From: Amorphophallus konjac | Taxonomy: Eukaryota; Streptophyta; Magnoliopsida; Alismatales; Araceae | Length of the DNA stretch: 64,000 nucleotides | Assembly: GCA_022559845.1 (NCBI GenBank) | Contig: CM040123.1 | Location: 295,976,642-296,040,641, forward strand | Direction: 5' to 3' | Shown: positions 9,831-22,252 of the stretch, piece by piece | How positions within the stretch are numbered: the stretch's first letter is position 1 | Layout of the letters: each line of letters opens with the position of its first letter | Notes under the pieces: generated by a model | Database searches by the model: none | What the model was told of the DNA's origin: nothing | The model's input: only the letters and a program-made list of their open reading frames with translations | Made by a program: the position numbers and the translations under genes

Positions 9831-11465
9831 AACGCCTCTTATTAGGGCGTTAATTCAAAAAGAAACGCCTCTATCAAAGGCGTGAGTAAAGAAAGGACGC
9901 CCACACCTACGGTCGTCAGTTCTCACGCGACCAAATGGGTAAGTAAAAGAAACGCCTCTATCTTGGGCGTGTTTTAAAACACGAAACGCCCTTTTTCAAG
10001 GCGCTTTTTAAGAAACGCCCTTATGCAAGGCGTTAATTAAAGAATACACGCCCTGACCAAAGGCGTTAATTCCGTTCGTGAACCGTTCGAACCCAGAGCT
10101 TATCCAGGGAAAGATTAACCTAATCCAGTAAGTGTCTAATAGAGTAAGGACTCTATTAGGGATATACTACCCTCACACAATCACTAACTCTAATAGGACT
10201 TCCAAAGTCTTATAAATAAACCTGTTCAGCCAACCCTAAATCTATTTGGACGAACTACTGCTGCACGGTACGTGAAGAACAAACTGTTCTTCTTATTCCC
10301 TTTTATTTTTCTTGCTTCAGATTATATGAAGAATAATTAGTTTTCTTCTTGTTCAGGAAACTCTGCTACTGCCGTCGAAGAATAGGTAATATTCTTCTAT
10401 CTTTTTCCTTAAACGTCGATTATAACTATGAAGATTATTAACATATTCATCTTCCCTCTTTTTCTCTTCCTCTACAGGTTCTGTAGCGTGAAGATCTTTG
10501 AAGAACATTTGTTCTTCTTCCGGCTGCTGCTGCTGTTGCGGATTTTCGTTGCAACAGAGCTCATCTTCTATCTCATCCTTCACGTTCCATTAAAGGTAGG
10601 ATTTTCTCAAGTTATTGTAGCCCAAATGAAATTAATGCAATATATATATATATATATATAAGCATGTCATGCATACGGTTATTATAGTTTCCATGCGTTT
10701 TCTGCAATATTTTGAAAGAGACGCCCCTGTCAAGGGCGCTAATTCACATGAAACGACTTTTCCCAGGTCGTTAATTTCATGTTTAACGCCCCGTACTCAG
10801 GCGTTAATTTCTTTAAAACCGTTAATCACCCATCTTAAGACTTGATTATCTATGAAATCATGATTATAAAATAATGCATGATCCTCTGTCTTCAACCTGC
10901 TAACTTTACTGTCATGATATTACATTCGTTCCTCTGTTATCCTGAAATTGTTACTGCCCTTAAAGTTTCTGAAGGAACTTGAATTAACGACTTGGACAAA
11001 GTCGTTTTCCACATATTAACGCCCCCTCATAGGGCGTGAATCTGAAAGGTAACGCCCCTTCCTAGGGCGTGTATCAGTTAAAATCCTGAAAGTTATATAT
11101 TCTGAAAAATAGAATTAAATAGTAACGCCCCTTCCCAGGGCGCGTTTTTGATAATTCCTGAAAATTAATTGTATTCTGTCAAATATGTAAACAATAAGAC
11201 GCCTTCTGGTGTAGTCGTCAGATCTTGAAGAAACGACCCTGACCAAGGCGTGTTTTAGACAATTCATGAAATTATTGATATTCTGTCAAATATATATATA
11301 AGGAGACGCCTGCTACTGTAGTCGTCAACTCTTGAAGAAACGCCCCTTCCCAAGGCGCGTTTTAGATAAATTATTGAATTATTGAAAATTCTGCAAAACG
11401 GACCATATGTAAACGCCCTTCTGTTAGGCGTTAATTACTTGAGAAACGACTTGACCTAAGTCGTT
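9831..11465. repeat. three blocks of ACGNCC/GGNCGT hairpins in E4
   Basis: Around twenty short stem-loops at 9831-10065, 10719-10816 and 10986-11465. Perfect examples: AACGACTT/AAGTCGTT at 10986-11006 and again at 11445-11465 with different loops; others are ACGCCC/GGGCGT and AACGCC/GGCGTT. Most are followed by TTAATT or TTTT. Confidence 0.85.
10209..10218 (+). promoter_or_regulatory. E4 LTR putative TATA box
   Basis: CTTATAAATAAAC lies between the first and second hairpin blocks, followed by a leader-like sequence. Only sequence and position support it. Confidence 0.4.
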
Positions 11466-13052
11466 ATTTTACTATAAACTGATTTTCATCTGATTTGCTA
11501 ACCGATGGTTTTATATATCATAATATATATATATATATCGGCACTATTCTCCACTCCGTGAGTATAGTCCCATGTTTTCATGTTGATTTACCGATCACCC
11601 TCAACTCTCATTGACATACAAGCTCTCCATTGGACATTCCGTTCCTTTGGACTAGCGAGTTAGTCATAGAGACCTCCGTAAGACTCCTCGTAGCCTTGGA
11701 TTCCCTCAAGGCCGACTGAGCTGGTTGTACCCTAAAAACCCATTACACGATCCTTGCCATGTCAATCTAAAGAAACATGGTATACCGGCCCTTATGATTA
11801 TACAAAGAGTATATCATAAGAAATTCTTAATGGGATGATGATATCATGCCATATCATGTCGTTCTTGTAAACCCCAATTCTATGATAAGAATGAGGGTAT
11901 CTTGCTTGATATACTGTTCATGTGGACCTCAATTCTATATAAAGAATGTCCATACTGATTTGTCATGGTACCCAAGTTAAGGGAATCATATTCTACCTAG
12001 TTTTATCGATATCGTGATTATACCGTTATTATCGCCATTCTATGTCCTTTATCATATTTTGGACTCTATTCTATCAAAGTTGTCATACGTGTCTACAAGC
12101 TTGATTATTGAAATTCTATATTGGCTATATAAACAAGAGTGGATGTCAAAACACATGATAAATGCCTGCGCATATAGGGCCCGATCTGGTCCTGGGAGGA
12201 GCACCCGAAAGTACTTGTGCCCATGGGAGTTAAAATGATAAGGTATCTGGCATTATACCGAGTACTCGACTTGCTTGATTGGACATTCCACACACATCTT
12301 GTACTTGAATCGTACTTGACTTTACATGAAATGCGTGGCCCGAAAAAGGGTAATTTACTTGCTTGATACATGATAGCCAAAGTTCTTGACATGATTTGTT
12401 AAATATACTTGCTTGAATACCTTGAATATACTTGTCATCTTGTTGGAAGTTCATGACTAAGTTCATCTTATTTTCTTGATATTACATTCTCTCTATCTTG
12501 TCGTTTTATGCGAGCATGCATAGCTTTATTGCATTCATAAAAATGTAATTACTTAAACCCCTTGCTAGTACTTGAGATATAATTTCCTACTGAGCATTCG
12601 CTCATTCCGTTTGTCCCTTTGTACTTTTCAGGTAAGTCCGACGACGATGGAAGTCAATCGGATGGGAATGGTCAAGAGTGAAAGTGATAGAGCTTCTACA
12701 AGTGTCGTCTAGTCTTTTCCATAGTTTCTTGAGTCAAATATGTATTCTTTTCCTTTTTGTTAAACAGAGTATTGGATTTGTAATAGTCTATCCATTATGA
12801 AATAAAGGATTGGGTTATCTTGCTATTTTGCGCATCTCTGTCTTTGTGTCGAATACACGACCACTCTGATTGACATGATTGATATAGACACGTCACGCAT
12901 CTCCGGGTATCTTCCGCGCTCGGGGCGTGACACTCCCCCTATCTATATGCCATGTATGACAAGTCTGAATGTAGTATGTGCAATGACAATTATGCAGTGA
13001 TTTTGATGAATTATGCTCATGATCATCTAGACTGTTGTATATGAGGCTGATC

Positions 13053-13158
13053 CTTGGTACCTGACGGAGAACTGAGGTCCTAAGACCACTTCACGCATGA
13101 TGTGGGTTCAGACAGAAGAAATCTACCCTTCTCCCAACTTATCATTTTATATACCAAG
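13053..13158. other. cloverleaf-like structured element, copy 1
   Basis: Terminal stem CTTGGTA (13053-13059) with TACCAAG (13152-13158). Inside are hairpins GGTC/GACC, CACTTCA/TGATGTG (one mismatch) and AGAAG/CTTCT, plus the conserved unpaired ACGGAGAAC block near the 5' side on this strand. Sense RNA of the host element would be the reverse complement. Confidence 0.65.
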
Positions 13159-13294
13159 AGTTATGCATGACACACTAATGCATCTACAGACACAATCCTA
13201 TATGGATCTCAAATTTTGATGTCATTTTATCAGATGCACATGATCAAATTCAGATATATGCAACAATCTAGAAGCCTCGACACACAGTTAACCC

Positions 13295-13399
13295 ATGGTA
13301 CTTGGCGGAGCACTTAGGTCCAAAGGACAACCTCTCACATGGTGAAGGCTTCCAGACAGACTTAATCTGTCATTATTCATATCACCATTAATATACCAT
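13295..13399. other. cloverleaf-like structured element, copy 2
   Basis: Terminal stem ATGGTA/TACCAT. Hairpins GTCC/GGAC, TCAC/GTGA and GACAG/CTGTC. Conserved GGCGGAGCACTTAGG block. Stem sequences differ from copy 1 but pairing holds. Confidence 0.65.
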
Positions 13400-13744
13400 A
13401 AGGTCATGTAAGACAATGCAGTACAAATGCAATTCTATGTGCAATGCAAATTTTAACTAACAGTATCCAAGCACATATGAATGGAGATGATAATTGCATG
13501 CAATAGATGTTCAAAGATGTGTGTTCATTCAGATATTAAGACAACTGCAAATGGACTTATGCAAGTGTCAAACTCATGCAATAATGCAAGGATATAAATG
13601 GATATGAATGACATTCTAATTAACAAATCAGTTATGATATACATTCATCTAAAGAGACTTATTGAAGGCTGAAATAATCAAGCCTGAAGAAAACAGAACT
13701 AGGATTTTACCATACTCAGGTGCTTTGGTTTATTCTTCCCCTTT

Positions 13745-15976
13745 TTATTCTTCAGCCCCCAAGGCACTCATGCAAAATAGATTCTTATTTTGCAGATTTA
13801 GGTACTCAAGAGTTCTTGGGTCATACATGGTTAGTAGCACCTCTGATGGGTGCTTTCCACATCCTTTAGGCTTTATATCATCAAATATCATTAAAGAACA
13901 GTCATTTATAGAATGCCCAACTTGCCCACAATAATCACATGAGACAACAGGTTTTGTGTTACTCTTATACATATCAACATGAGCATGGAATTTTTGACCA
14001 TAACCAACCCTATTATCATATCTATCATGAGAAACTCTCTTCCTTTTCACATGCCAACAGTCCTTGACTGTGTGGCCATTCTTTCCACAATGTAAGCATA
14101 CAATGTGTTTACCTCCAAATTCATTTTTATTAGAAACACTTTTCTTAGCAGGGAAATGTCCAGATTTGGGATGAGATCTCTTTCTAAACCAGTAGTTAGA
14201 GGCTCGGTGGCCTGGCTTTCCATATTCAAAACATTCAAGTAATTTTTCTTTAAATACATTTTTATTTCTACCAAAATCATTTTCTTTTGCAGGGAAATTA
14301 ATAGGTTTAGAATTAAATTTTCTTCCCTGGACATGCCAACAGTGAGCAGCAATGTGGCCTAATTTGGCACAACAAAAATAGACAATTCTCTTTTTCTGAC
14401 TGGTAGAGAATTTTCTAGCATGTTTTTTAACATTATACTTCTCATCCTTCTTCATTGCAAAACAATCATGCATGTAATGACCATGTTGTCTACGATAGAA
14501 ACAATTACCATTGTTTTGATTTTTAGCATGAGTTTTCACATCAGATTTATTCACATTCAGGTTATTGGGTTTCTTTTTTTGTTTTTCATCTTGTTTCAGA
14601 ATTTTATTTTGTTTCTGATTTCCCTGAGTTGTAGGCTGTTCATCCTTAGAGGTGGTGGCACCATTTGATACTTTTACAAAAGATGTCATCAGTTTATTTT
14701 CAAAATATTTCTTATTAATCGGCTTGTAGCCCAGCCCTTCTTTTCTGAAATTAACCTTGACTCCTAGCAACTTGTCCAAATTTTATTGCCCATCAACAAA
14801 TTTAGACAAAGAGTTTTTCAGATCCTAAATCTCATTTTCTAGAGATACAATGTGTATCTCATAACTCGCAATCTCTTGTTCACTGTAATTAACAAATTTA
14901 TTCAACATTTTGTTAGCAGTTTTGTATTCTTCGATCTCCTTTTTAAGCTCAGCAACTTTTTCAGATTCGTCTGTACAGACGGTTTTCCCTTTTTCCAATG
15001 TGAGAAGCCTTTCAGATATAGCAGAATTTAGTTGTTCTAACTTCTCATTTTCTTCCTTAAATTTATCATGCTGAGTCAATTCATTTATTAAAATCTGATC
15101 TTCATAAGATAATTCTTGTTTGTGTTTAGATTCAAATTTTTCCAGGCTTCTCTACAGTTCCAACTTAACAGCTTTAATAACATCAAGTTTTTTAGAGATT
15201 ATTTCATTTTCTTCTTGGAGTTTGTCAAGCATTTCTTCATCCTTTTCAATGTTTTTCTGAAACTCCAAGTTTACAGACTTCACATCATCAAGTTTTTCAG
15301 AAGTCAACATATTTTCCTCTTCAAATTTCTCGAGTTTTTCTTCATTTTCTTCAATGAATTTTTTGAGATCTCTATTTTCAGATTTGACTTGATCAAGTTC
15401 TGAACTGACAACACCAAGATTTTTCAATTGTTTTCTGAGAGTATTATTCTCAGTTTTCAGTACTTCAGTGTGTTCATTTTCAGAACCTGCATTCTTGACA
15501 TCATTTAATCTTCTTTTCAGGGATTTGCTTTGTTTTCTTAACTGTTCGTGAGACTCTAACAGATCACTGTATGTTTTTACCCAATCTTCTAAAGTATAGT
15601 TCTCGAAGGGGTTTACCTGACTGTCATCCTCACTCTCTTGACTGCTATGATTACTCCCATTTGCCATCATGCAGTTGTCCTCACTTCTCCCAAGGGTTGT
15701 CTTTAGTTTGTCTAGGTTGTACTTAGCAGACCTGCAATTATGAAAACATGAATGGAAGGCATTGTTAGTAGCTGCTTTCATTAAATCCAGAGCTTTCTGA
15801 TTTTCACCACATATCAATCTATGACTGTCAGTCCATTTGGACTTATTCTTTGGTAGTCTGTGTGGACCGTGTGAAATTAATTTCCATAGATCAGGATCAA
15901 TTGATATAACAAACTCGTGCATGCTGCTAAACCATGAATTGAAATTGGAGCCATTGAAAATCGGTGGATGAGCCAT
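13745..15976 (-). pseudogene. E5 SIRE-like gag, broken (left arm copy)
   Basis: Start ATG at 15976 (MAHPPIFNGSNF). Residues 1-110 resemble the N-terminal gag domain of SIRE-type copia elements; residues 150-274 are a long Glu/Lys/Leu coiled coil. A stop near 15152, another near 14825 and one near 14782 cut the frame; the last section (13745-14779) carries up to five zinc knuckles. Two keep C-x2-C-x4-H-x4-C (CLHCGKNGH..C and CDYCGQVGH..C), others have lost a cysteine (CFYRRQHGH, CFEYGKPGH). The stops at the first three sites are shared with the right arm, so they predate the duplication. Likely role when intact: particle assembly and RNA packaging. Confidence 0.8.
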
Positions 15977-16068
15977 GGAAGCTAATCAGACAAATGAGCT
16001 AGAAATTATTGTGCACCAAGAAGTAGCAGGATCCTCTGTAGATCGTGGGATCTGATGAATCAAAGACT

Positions 16069-16080
16069 GCTCTGATACTA
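16069..16080 (-). other. E5 primer-binding site (initiator Met tRNA type)
   Basis: Minus strand TAGTATCAGAGC, one mismatch from the usual TGGTATCAGAGC, two bases from the LTR end. Confidence 0.75.
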
Positions 16081-16082
16081 CT

Positions 16083-16666
16083 TGTTAGAAGGAGATGGGT
16101 GCACGGAGGGATCCAGAGGGGGGGTGAATGGATCCACAAAAAATATAGCCCAATTTCTATTTTCGAACAATGAGAACCTAAAAAGAAATGTAACTGAAAT
16201 CACTGGATGTGATCAAGAGAAGAAGACTCACCATAACGACGCTTACAGATAACTAGCAAGTCTGATGGAACCTAACACGAATGCTTAGCACACAATGAGA
16301 CAATCACAAGTAAATGTAGACAACAAATAGAAAGATCAGACCAAACTGTGATCAAACTTGTGGCATGTAGAACCGTGTGCAACATCAAACGTGTAGATCT
16401 CATAGCAGACCATAACTCTCTGTGCTCAAAAACATCATAATGAATATGCTGCGCACACAACCGACCCTGTGAGGAGAGGTAGAGAATAAGGAGCAAATGA
16501 ACAAGGCAAACCACGGCACACTAGATTTTTAGGTGGTTCGGCCAGACACCAGTTTGCCTACATCCACCCCTCACTTAAACTCGAGTGAGAATTTTCTTGC
16601 CAAAGCAAGACGCAGACTCAGTCTGCAACAAGACGTTGCCTAACAGCTTGAAACTGAGGGAGACAC
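16083..16666 (-). repeat. E5 LTR, 3' (U5) portion, left arm
   Basis: On the minus strand it ends CTTCTAACA before the primer site and contains the CATTCACCCCCCCTCTGG stretch. It carries strong hairpins such as CAGAC/GTCTG and CTTGC/GCAAG near 16590-16630. The rest of the LTR lies beyond the inserted copia element, at 24055-26044. Confidence 0.7.
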
Positions 16667-17265
16667 CGGTTTCCCTCTAGGTGTCAGAGGAAGGGAGGAT
16701 TGGTCCTCCAGTTCTGATCTTGGTAGTGGCAAGGTCAGGTTTCAGATCTTGTAAGGTTCCACACAGTACAGTTCGGGCAATGCAGCGGATAACAAAATTT
16801 ATTTACCCGAACCCGGCTTGATGGAATCCTAGATCTGTGCTCTAATCGATGCATTAATTACCCAACCCCTAACTACGGGTTGCAGATTTCACCTTGCGCG
16901 AAATGACGCTGTCCGCAGTGCCCGATGCAGAATTTCACAAACACCGAGCTGCACAGAAGTACGGCCTCTAAAGCAGATCCACACGGATCCTTGAGCAGCG
17001 ACGGCGTCCTCCCGGGCACGATCTTCCCGTTCTTTCCTTTTCTGGAGAGAGAGAGCAAGAGGGAGGAAAGGGGGGAGGAGCTAATCCTTCTTTCTTGCCT
17101 TAATGCTTGATTAGGCCAGAAGAAGAAGAGAGCTCTCGTAGGATGCATATTTATAGGATTTAGCCCTTTCTAAAAGAGCCCCTATTAACTGATATTGCAT
17201 ATGTATCCCTTTCATTATTGTACATATATATTAAGCCCCTCTTATATGCCTTTATAAAAGGATTT
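16667..17265 (+). repeat. 600-bp inverted repeat flanking E6, copy 1 (left arm)
   Basis: Matches the reverse strand of 23458-24054 from CGGTTTCCCTC to AAAAGGATTT. It contains a TATA box and leader (minus strand) of a copia-type LTR plus about 80 bp of E5-like sequence. A frame of 91 codons (16873-17148) within it is not a recognised gene. Confidence 0.85.
17146..17158 (-). promoter_or_regulatory. E6 LTR putative TATA box
   Basis: ATCCTATAAATATGC on the minus strand. The same box is at about 50491-50500 in the right arm, and in opposite orientation in the second inverted-repeat copies. Confidence 0.5.
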
Positions 17266-18334
17266 CAAGGGAATTAATATATACATTTGTACAATAATAA
17301 TATGTCACCCAAGAATCCATTGTATGTGATCCTCTAGGCCCTTAGTCACTCTAGTTTAAGGCCCATTAACTTCTAATTCCCAATTAGAAGTAAATTAAAC
17401 TTATTATTCACTTCTACCAGAGCTGAATAATAATTTAATTTATTCTGAACCTTTGATCACGTTGGGTCAAGCAAATCTGCGTGATCCTAGAGGACGTTAG
17501 GTTTAAACCAGCCTGTCTGGTACCTATAAGTCTACAGTTGTCACATCGCTATAATCCCTCGCTCATTCTATGAGTCTGGTTCGATCAAGGGTTTGGTTTC
17601 TGTCAAACCCCATGATCGTGCCATTTGACCATGACCTCCTTTAAAGTGTATGACGTCCGTTATAAACGAACTCACACGACCCTGGCCAGGGATTTAATGG
17701 AGCGTCAGTGTCATGACCCATTAACTATCTTATATATACCCGATAGTGAGCGATCCCCTTTTACCATTGATGATATTCACACGTATCCTGAAATGGTTAA
17801 TGACTCGACAATTCGTGACTTATGGTTAAAGTCACTTAGCCAACTAATTAAACCATCCCAGTCCTCGTGTAAGATCCGATCAATGTCTCAGGTCAAAGGA
17901 CCAACGATGCTACTGAGACCGTTGGATCTTTAGTTAACATTAGGTATAATCAACCATCTGAAGATCTAATAGCTGATCAGTTCAGTGTACATACTCCAAG
18001 GACATACACCTACACATATGTGTTGGTGTCCCGCACCAGAGACCATGAGACTGATCCCTAACACATCATGTGTACTGGTTTAATAGGTAATCAAAGTCCC
18101 CGAGTGATTACCCTCCAACCAGGAACAGTTTAAGGTATGTGTCCATGTAAAGTCAGTCTCATGATCGAGATCCCATCTCGAGTTGACTTTACAACCACAT
18201 ATCCTAAGGATATCGTAAAGTAATATCCAATCACATATTTACACTCAAATACCACTTTATTAATAATAAACAAGATCGTACAACTATTGGGCCTACCCGA
18301 CCCAAAATTGGCCTGTAGCACACCAATACTAACA
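17266..18334 (-). repeat. E6 3' LTR, U3 portion (left arm)
   Basis: Starts TGTTAGTATTGGTGTG on the minus strand directly after the polypurine-like CAAGTGGGTGATT. U3 runs on to the inverted-repeat segment that contains the promoter and R/U5. The 102-codon frame on the other strand (17625-17933) has no recognisable domain. Confidence 0.7.
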
Positions 18335-18348
18335 ATCACCCACTTGAA

Positions 18349-21300
18349 CTACAACCAATTACCCACAACTTTGAGGCCCATCTTATCATGATGGCGCTTA
18401 AATACAATCTGTGTCAAAGGCTTAGTCAGTGGATCTGCTATGTTGTCTTCTGACGGTACACGCTCTACCGCCACATCTCCACGATCAATAATCTCCCGAA
18501 TAAGGTGGAAGCGCCTGAGAATATGCTTCGACCTTTGGTGAGATCTCGGTTCCTTCGCCTGGGTGATGGCCCCATTATTATCACAAAATAATGGGATGGG
18601 AGCTGATATCTCAGAAACTATGCCAAGTTTCAAGATGAATTTCTTCATCCAGACGGCTTTCTTAGTAGCTTCAGCTGTAGTAATATATTCTGCCTCCATC
18701 GTCGAATCTGCAGTCGTATCTTGCTTGGAGCTTCCCCAACTGACTGCCCCTCCATTCAACATGAATACAAACCCAGACATGGATTTACAGTCATCTGGAT
18801 CGGACTGGAAACTAGAGTCTGTGTAAGCTCTAAGCTGTAGGTCCTCTTCTCCATAAAACAGAAAAAGATCCTTAGCCCTTCGCAAGTACTTAAGGATGTC
18901 CTTTACTGCCTTCTAGTGCTCTTCGCCTGGATTTGCCTGATATCTACTGACAATGCTCAAAGCATTGGCAACATCATGACGTGTACATAGCATTACATAC
19001 ATGATTGACCCTATGGCCGAAGCATAGGGTACCTTATTCATGTGTGCCACCTCCTCAGATGTTTTAGGGCTCATCCCATAGATAGAAAAATTCCATGTCT
19101 CATAGCAATGAGACCTCTCTTGGAATTTTCCATCCTAAATCTTTTGAGGATAGTATCTATGTACATGGATTGGGATAATCATAGCATCCTTTTAGATCTA
19201 TCTCGATAGATCCTTATGCCCAGCACATAGGATGCTTCTCCCAAATCCTTCATGGAGAAGGTCTTGGATAACCAAGACTTAGTTGATGTCAACATCCCTA
19301 CATCATTCCCAATGAGTAAGATGTCATCAACATAAAGGACCAAGAAGTACACAGAGCTCCCACTGACCTTGTAAACACAGGGTTCATCTTCATTCCGAAT
19401 GAAGTTGAAAGATTTGACAGCTTCATCAAATCTTAAGTTCCAACTTCGAGATGCCTGCTTCAATCCATAAATGGACCTCTGAAGTTTGCATACCTTATTA
19501 GGATGAAGCATGGAAGTGAATCCTTCAAGCTGTACCATGTACACCTCTTCTGACAGATTTTCATTCAGAAAAGTTGTCTTCACATCCATTTGCCAAATCT
19601 AATAATCCAAGGATGCAGCAATGGCGAGGAGGATTCTGATTGACTTAACCATGGCCACAGGTGAAAATGTCTCGTCATAGTCAATACCTTATCTTTGACG
19701 ATACCCTTTTGCCACTAATCTGGTCTTGTATGTGTCAATCTGCCCATCTGCATCGATTTTTCTTTTGAAAATCTATTTGCAGTCGATAGGGACTTTTCCT
19801 TCGAGTACATCAACCAAGTTCCAAACTTTGTTGGTGTACATGGACTTGTTCTCTGAATCCATTGCCTCTTGCCATTTCTCAGAGTCCGCACTACGGATTG
19901 CATCCTGGTACGATTGAGGATCTTCATCCTCATCGATACATACCTTAGAAGACCTCTCTGAGACATGTACAACATATCTCTCAGGTTCTCTTGGTAGTCT
20001 ACCAGATCTCCGTAGTGTCTGTGTTTCAGTCTGAATAGGATCAACCGATACAGTCTCATCTAATGAGTTTGTGTCTATGGGTTGTGGTTCTTGGACCTCG
20101 TCCAATTCTATTTGGCTCCCACTGTCTTTCTTGAGAAGATATTCTCTTTCTAGAAATACAGCTCTCTTGGTCACTAAGACCCTTTGCTCAGAAGGGTGAT
20201 AGAAATAATATCCAAATGTCTCCTTTGGATATCCCACAAATCTACACTTATCGGTTCTAGACTCAAGTTTGTCACTATCGTTCCTTTTCACATGGGCATG
20301 ACACCCCCAAATTTAATGTGATTAAAATTTTATTTCCTACCCTTTCATATCTCATATGGGATAGATGGAACAGATTTACTTGAGATCCTATTCAGTAAAT
20401 AGGTTGTAGTCTCTAAGGCATAGCCCCAGAGAGACAAGGGTAGTCCTGACATAGACATCATGGATCGAACCATGTCTAACAAGGTCCTGTTTCTCCTTTT
20501 GGATACACCATTGTACTGTGGTGTATACGATGGAGTCCACTGAGAAACAATTCTATTATCTTTAAGATAATAAGTGAATTCATGGCTAAGGTATTCACCT
20601 CCTCGATCCGATCGAAGAGCCTTAACACTCTTGCCAGTCTGTTTCTCTACTTCATTCTTGTATTCCTTAAACTTCTCAAAGGCTTGTGATTTATGTCTCA
20701 TTAAATACACATAGCCATATCTCGAGAAGTCATCAATAAAAGAAATGAAATAGAGGTGACCCCATTTTGCTTTCATGGACATGGGTCCACACACATCCGA
20801 GTGTATGAGCTCGAGAAGGTCAGCAGCCCTCTCACCATGTCCACTAAAAGGAGCCTTGGTCATCTTCCCCATGAGACACGACTCACAGGTATCAAATGGC
20901 TTGTATTCGAATGAATTCAAATACCCATTTGAGTGTAGGTGAGAGACTCTTTTCTCGCCTACATGACCAAGCCTTCAATGGCATAGATATGCAGAATTCA
21001 CTTCATTAGCATTGGAAATCGGCATAACGTTAGAACGTGTATCTAATACATAAAGACCATTGACTAATGAACCATTGGCTATAATCAAACCATTATTCAT
21101 TATAGAGCACCCAGTGATGTTAAAAGCCAATGTATATCCAACGTTATACAAGTCAGAGATTGATGTAATATTTTTAATAATATTAGGAACATAATAACAG
21201 TCATTCAGCTCTAGAATGACTCCTGAAGGTAAACTTAGGCGTGCAGTCCCGACAGTTTTGGCAGAAACTAAAGCTCCATTGCCCATCCTCAGTTCAATCT

Positions 21301-22252
21301 CCTTTTTGCCCGGCCGCCTTCTATTTGCCAGCACCTGCACAGAATTGCAAATATGAGATGCACATCCAGTTTCCAATACCCATGATGTGGATTCCATACA
21401 TGACAAATTAAGGTCTATGATAAAAATACCTCCATTTAGAATTACCTTGCAATTCCTTTTCCAATGCCCTGTTTCCCTGCATCGAAAACACTTGTCTTAT
21501 TTTTCATTCTTTTTGCCCTTTCCTTTGTCAACTTTGGCGAGTTGCTTACCCATGACCTTCTTCTTTCCCTTCCCTTTGTCACCTTTGGTGGATATCTGGG
21601 TGGCCTTCCTTTTCTTGTTGGCTCGGCCAACAATCATTACAGAAGAAGATAGTTTATCTTTTTACATAGTTCCTTCAGAACTCTTTAACATGTTGAGCAG
21701 CTCCGGGGGAGTTGCATCAATTCTATTCATGTTAAAGTTTATGATGAAGGAAGAAAAGGAATCGGGCAATGACTAGAGTATAAGATCAATGCACACTTCA
21801 AGATCCAACTTGAACCCCAGTGCATTGAGTCTCTCAATCCACTCTATCATTTTCAGTACATGAGCCTGTACTGAAGTACCCTCCGACATCCGTGTCCTGA
21901 AAATCCTTTTGGAGATATCATATCTCTTAATCCTGCCCTGCTCCCCGAAGAGCTGGTGTAGATTAAGAAGTATGCTTCTACAATCAGTCTTTTCGAATTA
22001 CCTCTGCAGCTCGGGAGCCATAGAGGCCAGCATGTAACATTAGGCAAGGGAAGAGTCTTCAGACCATTTGGCATAAGTCATTAACTCGCCCTCGTCGGCA
22101 TCGGGAGCTGGCTCAGAATGAACCGTGTCCAACACGTAGGCTATTTTTTCGGAGGTGAGGACTATGCGGAGATTATGCAGCCAATCCGTGTAGTTCGGTC
22201 CGGTTAGTCTGTTGGCATCCAAGATGCCACGGAGGGGGTTAGACGACGACAT
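18349..22252 (-). pseudogene. E6 Ty1/copia gag-pol, degenerate (left arm copy)
   Basis: In copia order on the minus strand: gag start ATG at 22252 (MSSSNPLRGILDANRLTG); a CCHC knuckle region near 21440-21640; protease (ETGCASHICN, 21020-21400); GAG-pre-integrase and integrase (HSDVCGPM, RSDRGGEY, 20345-20950); reverse transcriptase (LYVDDILLIGND near 19330, 19100-19700); RNase H (18349-18885, ending SEDNIADPLTKPL). Integrase before RT proves Ty1/copia order. The frame is broken by many stops; TAA at 22040-22042 is private to this arm, while the TGA after the integrase (about 20342) is shared. Family resembles Angela/Tork-type, not established. Confidence 0.85.

Larger units (their letters stand above)
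9719..12932 (+). repeat. E4: 3.2-kb solo LTR inserted in the left arm only
   Basis: 3214 bp from TGTAGCAACC to GGGCGTGACA, flanked by a perfect 5-bp target duplication CTCCC (9714-9718 and 12933-12937). The uninterrupted empty site survives in the right arm near 54715. Plus orientation is suggested by a TATA box near 10212 followed by a leader-like stretch, a polyadenylation-like AATAAAGG near 12802 and a TTTTCAGGTAAG at about 12626. No internal coding region, so it is a solo LTR left by recombination between two LTRs. Length and CGGGGCGTGACA end fit a Tekay-like gypsy family, which is an inference. Holds TA microsatellites at 10641-10661 and 11521-11538. Confidence 0.85.
12938..13744 (-). 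other. E5 internal region downstream of gag: two cloverleaf-like elements, no coding domain
   Basis: About 800 bp in which I recognise no protein domain where pol would be expected. It contains the two structured elements at 13053-13158 and 13295-13399. Confidence 0.5.

Noticed and set aside
13053..13399. Cloverleaf elements as tRNA genes
   Set aside because: They have no recognisable A or B box, no anticodon arm of standard length and no CCA-side acceptor features; length ~106 nt does not fit.
17625..17933. 102-codon frame opposite the copia LTR, present in both arms
   Set aside because: Conserved only because the arms are duplicates; it is antisense to U3 and has no recognisable motif.
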